DNA from: Pseudomonadota bacterium
Lineage (GTDB): Bacteria; Pseudomonadota; Gammaproteobacteria; Pseudomonadales; Pseudomonadaceae
NCBI GenBank assembly: GCA_023431055.1
Contig: JAEYXX010000135.1
Coordinates: forward strand, 1 to 31,905
DNA length: 31,905 bases
Direction: 5' to 3'
Of the stretch, positions 1 to 7,401 are shown piece by piece. Position 1 is the stretch's first letter, and each line of letters opens with the position of its first letter. Both the position numbers and the translations under genes were made by a program. A model generated the notes under the pieces. The model saw nothing but the letters and a program-made list of their open reading frames with translations. It was not told the DNA's origin and made no database searches.

Positions 1-341
1 ATGTGCCCTGGGCGATGGTCTTCCCCACCGACCCTGAGCAACTGGCGCGCCATCCGTCGCAGCTGTACCAGTTCGCCCTGGAGGGCGTGGCGCTGTTCAC
101 CATCCTCTGGTTCTATTCGCGCAAACCGCGGCCGACCATGGCCGTGTCCGGCATGTTCGCCGCCTGCTACGGCGTGTTCCGCTTCATCGTCGAATTCGTC
201 CGCGTGCCCGATGCCCAGCTGGGCTACCTGGCCTGGGGCTGGCTGACCATGGGCCAGGTGCTGTGCGTACCGATGATCCTCGCTGGCCTGGGCCTGATCG
301 CCTACGCCTACAAGCGCCAGCCCGTACAAGGAGCCGCCTGA
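1..341 (+). CDS. lgt: Prolipoprotein diacylglyceryl transferase, C-terminal part (5' end outside window)
   Basis: Lgt is an inner-membrane enzyme that moves diacylglycerol from phosphatidylglycerol onto the lipobox cysteine of prolipoproteins, the first step of lipoprotein maturation. Only the last ~113 residues are present. The frame is open from the left edge, and the GTG at position 3 is an internal codon. Visible Lgt signatures are the HPSQLYQ stretch followed by a hydrophobic helix ([15 protein letters not shown]), and the block [14 protein letters not shown], which matches the conserved R/E-rich Lgt motif. Another hydrophobic helix follows near the C-terminus. The stop TGA (339-341) overlaps the thyA ATG (341) in an ATGA-type junction, so the two genes should be translationally coupled. 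The lgt-thyA pair is common in proteobacteria. Identity is certain apart from the missing N-terminus. Confidence 0.95.
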   Translation, partial: VPWAMVFPTDPEQLARHPSQLYQFALEGVALFTILWFYSRKPRPTMAVSGMFAACYGVFRFIVEFVRVPDAQLGYLAWGWLTMGQVLCVPMILAGLGLIAYAYKRQPVQGAA

Positions 342-1135
342 TGAAACAGTACCTCGACCTGATGCGCCACGTGCGCGAGCACGGCACCTTCAAGGAAGAC
401 CGCACCGGTACCGGCACCTACAGCGTGTTCGGCTATCAGATGCGTTTCGACCTGGCCGACGGCTTCCCCATCGTCACCACCAAGAAGTGCCACCTGCGCT
501 CGATCATCCACGAGCTGCTGTGGTTCCTGCAGGGCGACACCAACATCCGTTACCTGAAGGAAAACGGCGTCAGCATCTGGGACGAGTGGGCCGACGAGAA
601 CGGCGACCTCGGCCCGGTCTACGGCTACCAGTGGCGCAGCTGGCCGGCGCCCAATGGCGAGTCCATCGACCAGATCGCCAAGCTGATCGAGATGATCAGG
701 AAGAACCCGGATTCGCGCCGCCTGATCGTCTCGGCCTGGAACCCGGCACTGGTCGACCAGATGGCCCTGCCGCCGTGCCATGCGCTGTTCCAGTTCTACG
801 TGGCTGACGGCAAGCTGAGTTGCCAGCTGTATCAGCGTTCGGCGGACATCTTCCTCGGCGTGCCCTTCAACATCGCCAGCTACGCGCTGCTGACCCTGAT
901 GGTGGCGCAGGTGTGCGACCTGCAGCCGGGCGAGTTCATCTGGACCGGCGGCGACTGCCACCTGTACGCCAACCATATCGAACAGGCCGACCTGCAGCTG
1001 ACCCGCCAGCCGCTGCCGCTGCCGACCATGAAGCTCAACCCCGAGGTGAAGGATTTGCTGGCTTTCAGGTTCGAAGACTTCGAGTTGGTCGGCTACGAGG
1101 CGCATCCGCATATCAAGGCGCCGGTGGCGGTCTGA
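341..1135 (+). CDS. thyA: Thymidylate synthase
   Basis: ThyA makes dTMP from dUMP in the cytosol, using methylene-tetrahydrofolate as carbon donor and reductant and releasing dihydrofolate, which the FolA encoded at 6051-6569 recycles. The ATG at 341 gives 264 residues, the same length as E. coli ThyA. A longer in-frame extension to 263 would overlap lgt and is not needed. The N-terminus [11 protein letters not shown] is typical. The folate/phosphate loop [11 protein letters not shown] lies near residues 21-31. The catalytic cysteine is Cys146 in [12 protein letters not shown]. The dUMP-binding block [21 protein letters not shown] and the late block GDCHLYANH are both present. No defect is seen. 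It is the last gene of the lgt-thyA unit, and REP elements start 20 bases after its stop. Confidence 0.98.
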   Translation: MKQYLDLMRHVREHGTFKEDRTGTGTYSVFGYQMRFDLADGFPIVTTKKCHLRSIIHELLWFLQGDTNIRYLKENGVSIWDEWADENGDLGPVYGYQWRSWPAPNGESIDQIAKLIEMIRKNPDSRRLIVSAWNPALVDQMALPPCHALFQFYVADGKLSCQLYQRSADIFLGVPFNIASYALLTLMVAQVCDLQPGEFIWTGGDCHLYANHIEQADLQLTRQPLPLPTMKLNPEVKDLLAFRFEDFELVGYEAHPHIKAPVAV

Positions 1136-1154
1136 GATGGCTGTGGGTGGGTCT

Positions 1155-1273
1155 GGTGGGCTAAAGCCCACCCTACGGTATGAAGCCCACCCTTGGTCTG
1201 GCAGCGTCACGAAGCTCTACTAGGATGTACGGTGCCTGGGCGGCGTTCTTGTAGGGTGGGCTTCAGCCCACCG
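1155..1273. repeat. Inverted REP pair (REPIN-like) upstream of the RAYT
   Basis: A palindromic unit at 1155-1178 (GGTGGGCTAAAGCCCACC followed by CTACGG) is repeated in opposite orientation at 1251-1273 (GTAGGGTGGGCTTCAGCCCA, then CCG). A partial copy (TGAAGCCCACCC) lies at 1181-1192. The pair fills the gap between thyA and the RAYT gene. Two REPs facing each other around a short spacer form what is called a REPIN in Pseudomonas. The same unit recurs at 1860-1925, 8077-8152 and 30772-30840. Confidence 0.85.
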
Positions 1274-1326
1274 ATTCACCATGCCGCCGGCCCCTTCACC
1301 GACGCCCCACAGGCAAGGGATTGCCC

Positions 1327-1854
1327 ATGCCCAATTACCGCCGCGAACGGATTCCCGGTGCTACCTACTTCTTCACGGTTACCCTCGCTGATCGTCGGTC
1401 CCGCTTACTGGTTGAGGAAATTGCGCTGCTGCGCCAGGTCTATGTCGAGGCCAACAAGCGCATGCCGTTCAAGACCATCGCCATCTGCGTCTTGCCCGAT
1501 CATCTACATGCCGTATGGGAGCTGCCCGAGGATGACCGCGACTATTCCCTACGTTGGGCATTGATCAAAAGCCAGTTCTCGCGTGCGCTACCCGCCGTGG
1601 CGTCTGCCAGCGCCAGCAAATCTAGAAAGCGTGAGAAAGGCATCTGGCAGAGACGTTTCTGGGAGCACCGCATTCGAGATGAGGATGATCTCGCGATGCA
1701 TGTCGATTACATCCATTTCAACCCGGTAAAGCACGGCCTGGTGCCCCAAGTCGGTGACTGGCCTTATTCGAGTTTCCATCGTTATGTCGCGCGCGGGCTC
1801 CTGCCGGCAGATTGGGGTGGGCGGGATGATTGTGATGGGGAGTTTGGTGAGTAG
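1327..1854 (+). CDS. REP-associated tyrosine transposase (RAYT, Y1/HUH family)
   Basis: Single-domain Y1-type HUH endonuclease related to IS200/IS605 TnpA. RAYTs bind and nick REP sequences and are thought to spread REPINs, though they behave as domesticated single-copy genes. The ATG at 1327 gives 175 residues and has AAGGGA six bases upstream; an in-frame TTG at 1321 is a weaker alternative. The HUH metal motif is His59-Leu-His61 in VLPDHLHAVW. The likely nucleophilic tyrosine is Tyr128 in HVDYIHFNPVKHGLV, followed by the family WPYSSF motif. The N-terminus (PNYRRERIPGATYFFTV) is typical. The gene is intact and lies between two REP pairs of one family, as expected for a RAYT and its cognate REPs. 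Its base composition looks less GC-rich than its neighbours. RAYT identity is very likely; the biological role is unknown. Confidence 0.93.
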   Translation: MPNYRRERIPGATYFFTVTLADRRSRLLVEEIALLRQVYVEANKRMPFKTIAICVLPDHLHAVWELPEDDRDYSLRWALIKSQFSRALPAVASASASKSRKREKGIWQRRFWEHRIRDEDDLAMHVDYIHFNPVKHGLVPQVGDWPYSSFHRYVARGLLPADWGGRDDCDGEFGE

Positions 1855-1859
1855 ATTTT

Positions 1860-1925
1860 GGTGGGCTAAAGCCCACCCTACGCGGTTTTTCGATATCTGC
1901 CCGTAGGGTGGGCTTCAGCCCACCG
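1860..1925. repeat. Inverted REP pair (REPIN) downstream of the RAYT
   Basis: REP units at 1860-1883 (GGTGGGCTAAAGCCCACC plus CTACGC) and 1903-1924 (GTAGGGTGGGCTTCAGCCCA plus CC) face each other across a spacer of about 20 bases. The first begins six bases after the RAYT stop. The second overlaps the 3' end of the DUF3482 gene on the minus strand and supplies its stop codon and last three codons. This is a more compact REPIN than the copy upstream of the RAYT. Confidence 0.9.
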
Positions 1926-3297
1926 CTTGCATGGCGATTTCACTGCACAAACGCTCTACCTGTTCCGCGCGCTCGGCCTCTTCCAGGCGTGCGCCGGGGT
2001 TGAGCGACGACCATTCGGGATGGGCGCGTGCCACGGTCAGCGGGGCGGGCAGCTTGCCCTGGCGCCATAGGGTTTCCTGCGGGGCGCCGAGGGCGATGGC
2101 GTCCATCGCGGCGTGGCCGCGTTTATCCAGTGCCGCCAGCAGTTGCTGCTGACGCAGGGCGAGCAGGCGCAGCACGGCGTCATCGACGGTCAGTTCGCGC
2201 TGGCCTTTCAACTTGCCCTTCAGTCTTTCCCCGTAATTGCGCAGTGTCTGCGCGCTGCCGCCGATCACTGCGCCCAATGCGGCAGCCGCGCCGAGGGTGA
2301 TGCCGCCGACCAGCAGATCGACCCCTACGCCGGTGGCGGCGCCCGCGGCCATGCCGCCGCCGACCTTGATGCCCAGTTGCTTGAGGGTTTCCGGGTTGAA
2401 CAGATCGTCGCCCCAGCGGCCGTCCAGCAGTGGCAGGTCGGCCGCTTTGGCATCGCTGCTGCGGAAGGCGTACAGGCGCAGCAGGGCTTCGACGCAGCGC
2501 TGTTCACGCTGGCGAATCGCATCGCGTAGCTCAGAAATGGCGCCTTGTTCCAGCACCGGTTGCGCGGCGACGCTGCGGCGGCAGGCGGCGCAGTCGATCA
2601 GCAGTTCGGCGATCAGGCGCTGACCGGCCTGGCGCCGCGCCCGGCGCTGCGCTTCGTGATCCTCGACCAGGCGCTGCAACTGCGGGCGCGAGCGCTCCAG
2701 CAGCAGGGCGAGGCTTTCGTAGAGGCGCCGTTCGCCATCCTCCGGCGGCGCCACGCTGTCGAACGCCACCAGCGCGTGCAGGCCGAGGCGCGCCAGGGCC
2801 TCGCGCCACTCCGGTTCACGATGGCTGGCGCTGGCGACGAAGTTGAGCACCGGCAGCAGCGGTCTGCCGCACATGGTCAGCACCGCCAACTCGTCGCGGT
2901 ACTTGGCCAATACCGGCTCGCGCACGTCGATCACGTACAGGCCGGCGTCGGAGGCCAGCAACTGGCGCAGCACCTTGGCTTCCTGCTCATAGCGCTGGCG
3001 CGCCTCGCTACCTTCGAGGAAGCGGGCCAAGCGCGCCGGGCCGTCCAGGCGTTCGCCGGGACGGTCGAGGCGCTCCAGGTAATCGAGCAGGGCAATAGCG
3101 TCTTCCAGGCCGGGGGTGTCGTACAGCTCTAGCAGCGCCTGGCCGTCCACCGACAGTCGCGCACCCTCGACATGGCGCGTGGTGCTGGCGCACGGCGAGA
3201 CTTCGCCGAACTCCACGTCGCGGGTCAGGGTGCGCAGCAGCGAGGTCTTGCCGACGTTGGTATGGCCGACCAGTGCCAGTTTCAGTGGCTCAGTCAT
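1915..3297 (-). CDS. GTPase with C-terminal DUF3482-type domain
   Basis: Predicted P-loop GTPase of 460 residues, cellular role unknown. The G1 loop is GHTNVGKTS (11-19), a G2 threonine lies in ASTTRHV (37-43), and G3 is DTPG (60-63). At the expected G4 position the sequence is LNFVAS (151-156) instead of NKxD, so guanine recognition is non-canonical. Residues ~95-300 are mostly helical and charged. A Gly/Ala-rich hydrophobic stretch at ~309-350 (GGGMAAGAATGVGVDLLVGG and onward) could enter or touch a membrane. The start ATG overlaps the upstream DUF2868 membrane-protein gene by 8 bases, so the two are almost certainly co-translated and may work as a complex. The last codons (Ala-Val-Gly-stop) lie inside a REP element. 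Family assignment is from memory of this recurrent DUF3482/DUF2868 pairing; GTPase identity is firm. Confidence 0.85.
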   Translation of the reverse strand: MTEPLKLALVGHTNVGKTSLLRTLTRDVEFGEVSPCASTTRHVEGARLSVDGQALLELYDTPGLEDAIALLDYLERLDRPGERLDGPARLARFLEGSEARQRYEQEAKVLRQLLASDAGLYVIDVREPVLAKYRDELAVLTMCGRPLLPVLNFVASASHREPEWREALARLGLHALVAFDSVAPPEDGERRLYESLALLLERSRPQLQRLVEDHEAQRRARRQAGQRLIAELLIDCAACRRSVAAQPVLEQGAISELRDAIRQREQRCVEALLRLYAFRSSDAKAADLPLLDGRWGDDLFNPETLKQLGIKVGGGMAAGAATGVGVDLLVGGITLGAAAALGAVIGGSAQTLRNYGERLKGKLKGQRELTVDDAVLRLLALRQQQLLAALDKRGHAAMDAIALGAPQETLWRQGKLPAPLTVARAHPEWSSLNPGARLEEAERAEQVERLCSEIAMQAVG

Positions 3298-4681
3298 GTC
3301 CGCTCTCCAGCCAGTTCAGCGGTGCCGTATCGCCATGCTGCAGCTCCAGGCTGGCGATCGCCTGATGCCAGTCCGTCAGGCGGGCGCTGTCCAGGCTCTC
3401 ACCGGGTGTCGGCGGCAGCAGCCAGATGCGCGTGGCCGAGGCCGAGCGCGCCAGTTCGCCGATCAGTGCCAGGGTGCCACGATCCGGTGAGCGGCGCGGG
3501 TCGCAGGCGATGGCCAGGCGTTCGGGCGGGAAGCGGGTCAGCTGTTCGAGCAACTGACGGCGTTGTTCGCGGCTGTCGATCACGCCAGCATCGGCCACGC
3601 CCTTGGGTAGCGACGCAGGCGGCCAGGGGCGGCGCTCGTCTAGTTCGATACCGAGCAGCAGGGCGCCGCTACCAGCTTGCGTACTGGCGCCACCTTGCGG
3701 TTGGTGCAGGGCGGTGGGGGCCAGGTCGCAGATGCCCAGGCGTTCGCTGTCCGGCTGCAAGCGCTGGCGCAGCAGGCCATAGCCGGGCAGGTCGAGATCC
3801 AGGCGCAGCGCGCCTTTGCCGGACTGCCAGCGCCACAGGCACAGCAGCGTCAGCAGCAGGCGCGGCAGCAGGCCGTAGACCAACACCACGCCGACCAGCC
3901 AGCCGGCCCAGCTCTGCCGGGCTGCTTCGCTGGCGATGGCGGCATCGCCGCTGGCGCGAATGAGGTCGATGTCTGGCAGGCTGAAGCCGAGCAGCGCGGG
4001 CAGGGCGCCGATGGCCTGGGTCAGGGCGATGAAGGTGTCGCCACCAAGAATGGTGGTTTCCCAGACGAAGCCGTAGCGGCGCGTGGCGAGCAGCAACAGC
4101 AGGGTGGTCAATGCCGCGAGCATGGCCAGCGTCCACAAGCCGTTGACCATCAGGCCCAGGCCCCAGCGGGTCAGGCGCTGGCGTTGCAGCATCAGCAGCA
4201 GGGCCGGGGCCAACTGCGCGGCGCTGGCGTCGCGCGCCAGTTTTTCACTGAGCCACAGCCACAGGCGACCGAGCGCGCCAGGGTGATCACGGGTCAGCAG
4301 CAAGCCTAGCAGCCAGCCGAGCAGCATCAGCAGGTTGAGCCCGAGCAGGCTGCCCAGTGCCCAGAACACATTGATCGGACGGCTACCGTCACCGAGTGCG
4401 GCCAGGGCCAGGCCGAAGCCGCTGAGCAGGGCCAGCAGTGCCAGCAGCACACCGGCCAGGCGTGCGGCCTGCAACCAGTGCAACAGCGCCTGCCACTGAC
4501 CATCACGGCGGGCCAGCAGCAGGGCGCGCTGCTGAATGCGCTCGGCCAGCTCGCCCGCATCGGCGCGGGCCAGGCGATTGGCCTCGGCGTCTTCCAGTGG
4601 GCCAGCGTGTTCCTCGCGCAGACGAATGGTCTCGCTGAGCCAGAGGCGTTGGAACAGTGTGGGGGAGGAGGCGTCTGTCAC
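3290..4681 (-). CDS. DUF2868-type integral membrane protein
   Basis: Membrane protein of 463 residues with no known function. The hydrophilic N-terminus (FQRLWLSETIRLREEHAGPL) is followed by four clear hydrophobic segments at about 74-96, 105-129, 173-199 and 259-283. A soluble C-terminal domain of about 170 residues comes after them, probably cytoplasmic. It contains LAIACDPRRSPDRGTLALIG and ends in a Trp/Glu-rich tail. The start is GTG (4681-4679); no in-frame ATG exists before the membrane segments, and the Shine-Dalgarno is weak. The gene overlaps the downstream GTPase by 8 bases. That suggests a membrane anchor or channel-like partner controlled by the GTPase, which is an inference from context. 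A 12-bp hairpin lies in its leader, between it and glpQ. Confidence 0.82.
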   Translation of the reverse strand: MTDASSPTLFQRLWLSETIRLREEHAGPLEDAEANRLARADAGELAERIQQRALLLARRDGQWQALLHWLQAARLAGVLLALLALLSGFGLALAALGDGSRPINVFWALGSLLGLNLLMLLGWLLGLLLTRDHPGALGRLWLWLSEKLARDASAAQLAPALLLMLQRQRLTRWGLGLMVNGLWTLAMLAALTTLLLLLATRRYGFVWETTILGGDTFIALTQAIGALPALLGFSLPDIDLIRASGDAAIASEAARQSWAGWLVGVVLVYGLLPRLLLTLLCLWRWQSGKGALRLDLDLPGYGLLRQRLQPDSERLGICDLAPTALHQPQGGASTQAGSGALLLGIELDERRPWPPASLPKGVADAGVIDSREQRRQLLEQLTRFPPERLAIACDPRRSPDRGTLALIGELARSASATRIWLLPPTPGESLDSARLTDWHQAIASLELQHGDTAPLNWLESGHD

Positions 4682-4698
4682 GCGGCGTCTCGTCGTTT

Positions 4699-4728
4699 GG
4701 ATCAGGGGTTGAGGATAACCCCTGATCC
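4699..4728. other. Perfect 12-bp hairpin between glpQ and the DUF2868 gene
   Basis: GGATCAGGGGTT and AACCCCTGATCC form a perfect 12-bp stem around a GAGGAT loop. No T-tract follows on either strand, so it does not look like a simple intrinsic terminator. It lies 13 bases after the glpQ stop and 17 bases before the GTG of the next gene. It could protect the glpQ 3' end from exonucleases or influence translation of the weakly started downstream gene. Confidence 0.6.
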
Positions 4729-4741
4729 GTCATGGCGCGAC

Positions 4742-5893
4742 TCAGCGTTGTTCGCGCAGGCGCACCGCGATGTCCGGCTGATCGATGAACAGGCCGTCGA
4801 TGCCGGTGGCCAGGAAGGCACGCAGCTCGGCCTCGATATCGCCGCGCTCGGCCGGCTCGCTGCCGTTGCGCAGGCTGGTGGGCAGGAAGGCGTTCTCGGC
4901 GCGGAAGGTGTAGGGGTGAACCTTGAGCTTGGCCGCATGGGCGTCACGCACCAGGCTGGTGGGCGTGGTCAGATTGCCGGCGGCGTCGCGCGGGATGACC
5001 ATGCCTTTCTCCGGGCCGATGCCGCTGGCGTAGCGGGCGATGGCCTTTAGGCCCTTGGGCGTGATCATCTGCGCGTAGCTCAGGCCGGTGCCGAGCACCT
5101 GCTGGTCATAGGGCTGCCCCTCGGTCCACAGCAGTTGCACCAGGCGTACCTGGGTCAGACGGCTGAGGGTCTTGAGGTTCTCCACTTCGAAGGACTGGAT
5201 GTACACAGGCGCCTTGGCGCTGTTGTAGCCATTGCGCTTGAGGATCTTGACCAATGGCTGCTCCATGGCCAGGCCGATCTGCTGGAAGTGGGTCGGGTGC
5301 TTGGTTTCCGGGTACAGGCCGATGACCCGCTGCTGGCTGAGTTGCAGGCTCTTAACCAGGTCGATGATCTCCTGCAGGGTGGGAATCTCGAACTGGCCAT
5401 CGAAGCGTGTGTTGCCTGGGCGTTGCTGGGGGATGCGCTCGATGGCACGCAAGGTTTTCAGCTCGGCCAGGGTGAAGTCCTCGCTGAACCAGCCTTCCAG
5501 GCTGACACCATCCACGGTCTGGGTGCGCTTGCGGTTGGCGAACTCCGTACGCTGCGCCACGTCGGTGGTCAGCCCCAGCTCGTTGTCATGACGGGCCACC
5601 AGTTGGCCGTCGCGGGTCATCACTAGGTCCGGCTCGACGTAATCCGCGCCCTGCAGAATGGCCAGTGCGTAGGCGGCCAGGGTGTGCTCGGGGACGTAAC
5701 CGCTGGCGCCGCGGTGGGCGATGACCAGCGGTTTGGCGTCGCCATGGGGCTTGCCCTTGTGCACCAGGGGCTGTTGCTGCGCCCAGTCGATGGCGGCCTG
5801 CACGCTGTCGGGCTTGGCTGGCGCGGTGAGGCCGAGGGTCGGTAGCAACAGGCCAGCGCAGAGCAGCCAGCTGCGAAGCGGTTTGGTCAACAT
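4742..5893 (-). CDS. glpQ: Periplasmic glycerophosphodiester phosphodiesterase
   Basis: GlpQ hydrolyses glycerophosphodiesters from deacylated phospholipids to glycerol-3-phosphate and an alcohol in the periplasm. The ATG at 5893 gives 383 residues and has AAGGAGGT seven bases upstream, so the in-frame extension to 5911 is not used. The N-terminus is a Sec signal peptide (MLTKPLRSWLLCAGLLLPTL, cleaved near LTAPA). The GDPD catalytic core is clear: IAHRGASGYVPEHT (metal and acid-base His/Arg/Glu), then ADYVEPDLVMTRDGQLVARHD with the ExD metal ligands and the second catalytic His. Further on are YPETKHP and, near the C-terminus, GIDGLFIDQPDIAV. The N-terminal segment before the GDPD domain (DSVQAAIDWAQQQPLVHKG) is a short extension. 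Identity is strong, and no defect is seen. Confidence 0.95.
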   Translation of the reverse strand: MLTKPLRSWLLCAGLLLPTLGLTAPAKPDSVQAAIDWAQQQPLVHKGKPHGDAKPLVIAHRGASGYVPEHTLAAYALAILQGADYVEPDLVMTRDGQLVARHDNELGLTTDVAQRTEFANRKRTQTVDGVSLEGWFSEDFTLAELKTLRAIERIPQQRPGNTRFDGQFEIPTLQEIIDLVKSLQLSQQRVIGLYPETKHPTHFQQIGLAMEQPLVKILKRNGYNSAKAPVYIQSFEVENLKTLSRLTQVRLVQLLWTEGQPYDQQVLGTGLSYAQMITPKGLKAIARYASGIGPEKGMVIPRDAAGNLTTPTSLVRDAHAAKLKVHPYTFRAENAFLPTSLRNGSEPAERGDIEAELRAFLATGIDGLFIDQPDIAVRLREQR

Positions 5894-6037
5894 GGTGGTA
5901 CCTCCTTGCACAGGGGATGGAAACCCAAGCCTGCACCGGCAAGGGTGACGATTCTGCTACAAAGCTCCAAGCCTAGACGGTTCTGTGCGTCATTCGGCAA
6001 AGCCAAAGGTGGGCTGCGGGTACGCGGGGCGCTCTGC

Positions 6038-6043
6038 TATGCT
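6038..6043 (+). promoter_or_regulatory. Candidate -10 box (TATGCT) just upstream of folA
   Basis: TATGCT ends 7 bases before the folA ATG at 6051. If used as a -10 element it would start the transcript at or next to the start codon, giving a leaderless or nearly leaderless mRNA. This would fit the lack of a Shine-Dalgarno there. No convincing -35 is visible. The call rests on the hexamer and spacing only. Confidence 0.35.
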
Positions 6044-6050
6044 CGCGGCC

Positions 6051-6569
6051 ATGAAAACGACACTGCCCCTCTGCCTGATCGCCGCCCTCGCCGACAACCG
6101 CGTGATCGGCCGCGACAACCAACTGCCCTGGCATCTGCCGGCGGATCTCAAGCACTTCAAGGCCCTGACCTTGGGCAAGCCGATCATCATGGGGCGCAAG
6201 ACCTGGGATTCGCTCGGTCGGCCGCTGCCGGGGCGGCTCAATATCGTGGTCAGCCGCCAGCCAGGTCTGACCCTGGAAGGTGCCGAAGTGTTCGCGACAT
6301 TGGAAGACGCCATCGCGCGTGCCGATGTCTGGGCGCGTGAAGAGGGTGCCGAGGAGTTGATGCTGATCGGCGGTGCGCAGCTTTATGAGCTTGGCCTGGC
6401 AAGGGCTGATCGCCTGTACCTGACGCGCGTAGGTCTGGAGCCCGAGGGTGATGCCTTCTTCCCCGAGGTCGACGAGGCTACCTGGCGCATGACCTCCAGT
6501 GTCGAGCACCCGGCTTCGGCCGAGACACCGTTTTACGCCTTCGAAGTGTGGGAGCGCCGCGGCGCATAA
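6051..6569 (+). CDS. folA: Dihydrofolate reductase
   Basis: FolA reduces dihydrofolate to tetrahydrofolate with NADPH; it is the target of trimethoprim and completes the cycle with ThyA (341-1135). The ATG at 6051 gives 172 residues starting MKTTLPLCLIAALADNRVIG, a typical Pseudomonas FolA N-terminus. An ATG at 6039 would add four residues. Conserved features are the Met20-like loop (NRVIGRDNQLPWHLPADLKHF) with the active-site Asp in PADLKHF, the NADPH-binding GRKTWDSLGRPLPGR, VVSR, and IGGAQLYE. No Shine-Dalgarno is seen, and a TATGCT hexamer lies immediately upstream. The gene diverges from glpQ and is followed by the YitT-family gene. Identity is certain; the exact start is moderately certain. 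Confidence 0.96.
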   Translation: MKTTLPLCLIAALADNRVIGRDNQLPWHLPADLKHFKALTLGKPIIMGRKTWDSLGRPLPGRLNIVVSRQPGLTLEGAEVFATLEDAIARADVWAREEGAEELMLIGGAQLYELGLARADRLYLTRVGLEPEGDAFFPEVDEATWRMTSSVEHPASAETPFYAFEVWERRGA

Positions 6570-6658
6570 TCCTGCCGCGCTTTCCGGCCGTCTCTGCCGC
6601 CAGATTCCCCTGTGCGGCGTGATGGCCATTGCCTTGCCTCTGCCGTAACTTTCTTTCG

Positions 6659-6679
6659 TGCATCCTGATGCAGGTTTTT
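6659..6679 (+). terminator. Weak hairpin with T-run after folA, just before the YitT gene
   Basis: TGCAT-CCTG-ATGCA forms a 5-bp stem with a four-base loop and is followed by GGTTTTTA. It could attenuate folA read-through or shape the leader of the next gene, whose ATG is at 6682. The stem is short, so the call is weak. Confidence 0.3.
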
Positions 6680-6681
6680 AC

Positions 6682-7329
6682 ATGTCTGAGCAATCGCCCG
6701 ACGACGAGCAACTGAACGCCGTCGCTGCACTCTTCGTGCGCCATCCACTCTGGGAAGATGCACTGGCCCTGCTGTTCGGCACTGCTCTGGTGGCGCTGGG
6801 CATCGCCTTCTACGCCCATGCGGGTTTGCTGACAGGCGGCACCGTCGGCCTCGCTTTTCTCGCCAACTACCAGGCTGGTTGGTCGTTCGGTCTGGTGTTC
6901 TGCCTGGTCAACCTGCCGTTCTACCTGCTCGGTATCTGGCGCATGGGCTGGGCCTTCACCTTGCGTACCGGCTGCGCGGTATTGCTGGTTTCGTTACTGG
7001 CTGAATTGACCCCGCAGTGGGTCGCCTTCGCCCACCTCAGTGCTCTCTATGCCGCGCTGTTTGGCGGTGCTGCGATGGGCCTGGGGTTGCTGATGCTGTT
7101 CCGCCACCGCGCCAGCCTGGGCGGGGTGAACATTCTCGCGCTGTATATGCAGGAGCGCTTCGGTTTCCGTGCGGGCGCGGTGCAGATGGCCATCGACGCG
7201 AGCATCGTCCTGGCGGCGATCTTCGTGGTGTCGCCAGACAAGGTGCTGCTATCGGTACTGGGGGCGGTGATGCTCAACCTGGTGCTGGCGATCAATCACC
7301 GGGCGGACCGCTACGTCGGCGTCAGCTGA
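6682..7329 (+). CDS. YitT-family (DUF161) integral membrane protein
   Basis: Polytopic inner-membrane protein of 215 residues, physiological substrate unknown. The ATG at 6682 is preferred over an in-frame GTG at 6658; a GCAGGT upstream is only a weak Shine-Dalgarno. A hydrophilic N-terminus of about 25 residues precedes about six hydrophobic segments near 26-48, 66-86, 92-112, 118-140, 166-184 and 186-205. The family signature is seen in YAHAGLLTGGTVGLAFL and in GGAAMGLGLLMLFRHRASLG followed by GVNILALYMQ. Family members are sometimes annotated as YitT or YczE-like transporters, without a proven activity. It lies 112 bases after folA in the same orientation and ends before a strong terminator at 7341. 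No link to folate metabolism can be claimed. Confidence 0.85.
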   Translation: MSEQSPDDEQLNAVAALFVRHPLWEDALALLFGTALVALGIAFYAHAGLLTGGTVGLAFLANYQAGWSFGLVFCLVNLPFYLLGIWRMGWAFTLRTGCAVLLVSLLAELTPQWVAFAHLSALYAALFGGAAMGLGLLMLFRHRASLGGVNILALYMQERFGFRAGAVQMAIDASIVLAAIFVVSPDKVLLSVLGAVMLNLVLAINHRADRYVGVS

Positions 7330-7340
7330 ACCCCGCAACG

Positions 7341-7386
7341 AACGAGGGGCTGCCCCGCTGGAGGCAGCCCCTCGTTGTTTCGTTTT
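7341..7386 (+). terminator. Strong intrinsic terminator after the YitT gene
   Basis: AACGAGGGGCTGCC and GGCAGCCCCTCGTT make a perfect 14-bp stem with an 8-base loop (7341-7374), followed by GTTTCGTTTTT on the plus strand. It begins 12 bases after the YitT stop and separates it from the convergent glyoxalase gene (stop at 7402). On the minus strand no T-run follows, so it works mainly in the plus direction. Confidence 0.9.
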
Positions 7387-7401
7387 TCGCGGAGGCGAGA
7401 A

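Noticed and set aside
308..1210. Minus-strand open frame of about 300 residues opposite thyA
   Set aside because: Shadow of thyA codons that starts inside a REP; no recognisable domain.
1193..1564. Plus-strand open frame overlapping the RAYT start
   Set aside because: Wrong frame relative to the RAYT, begins in REP DNA, and has no domain.
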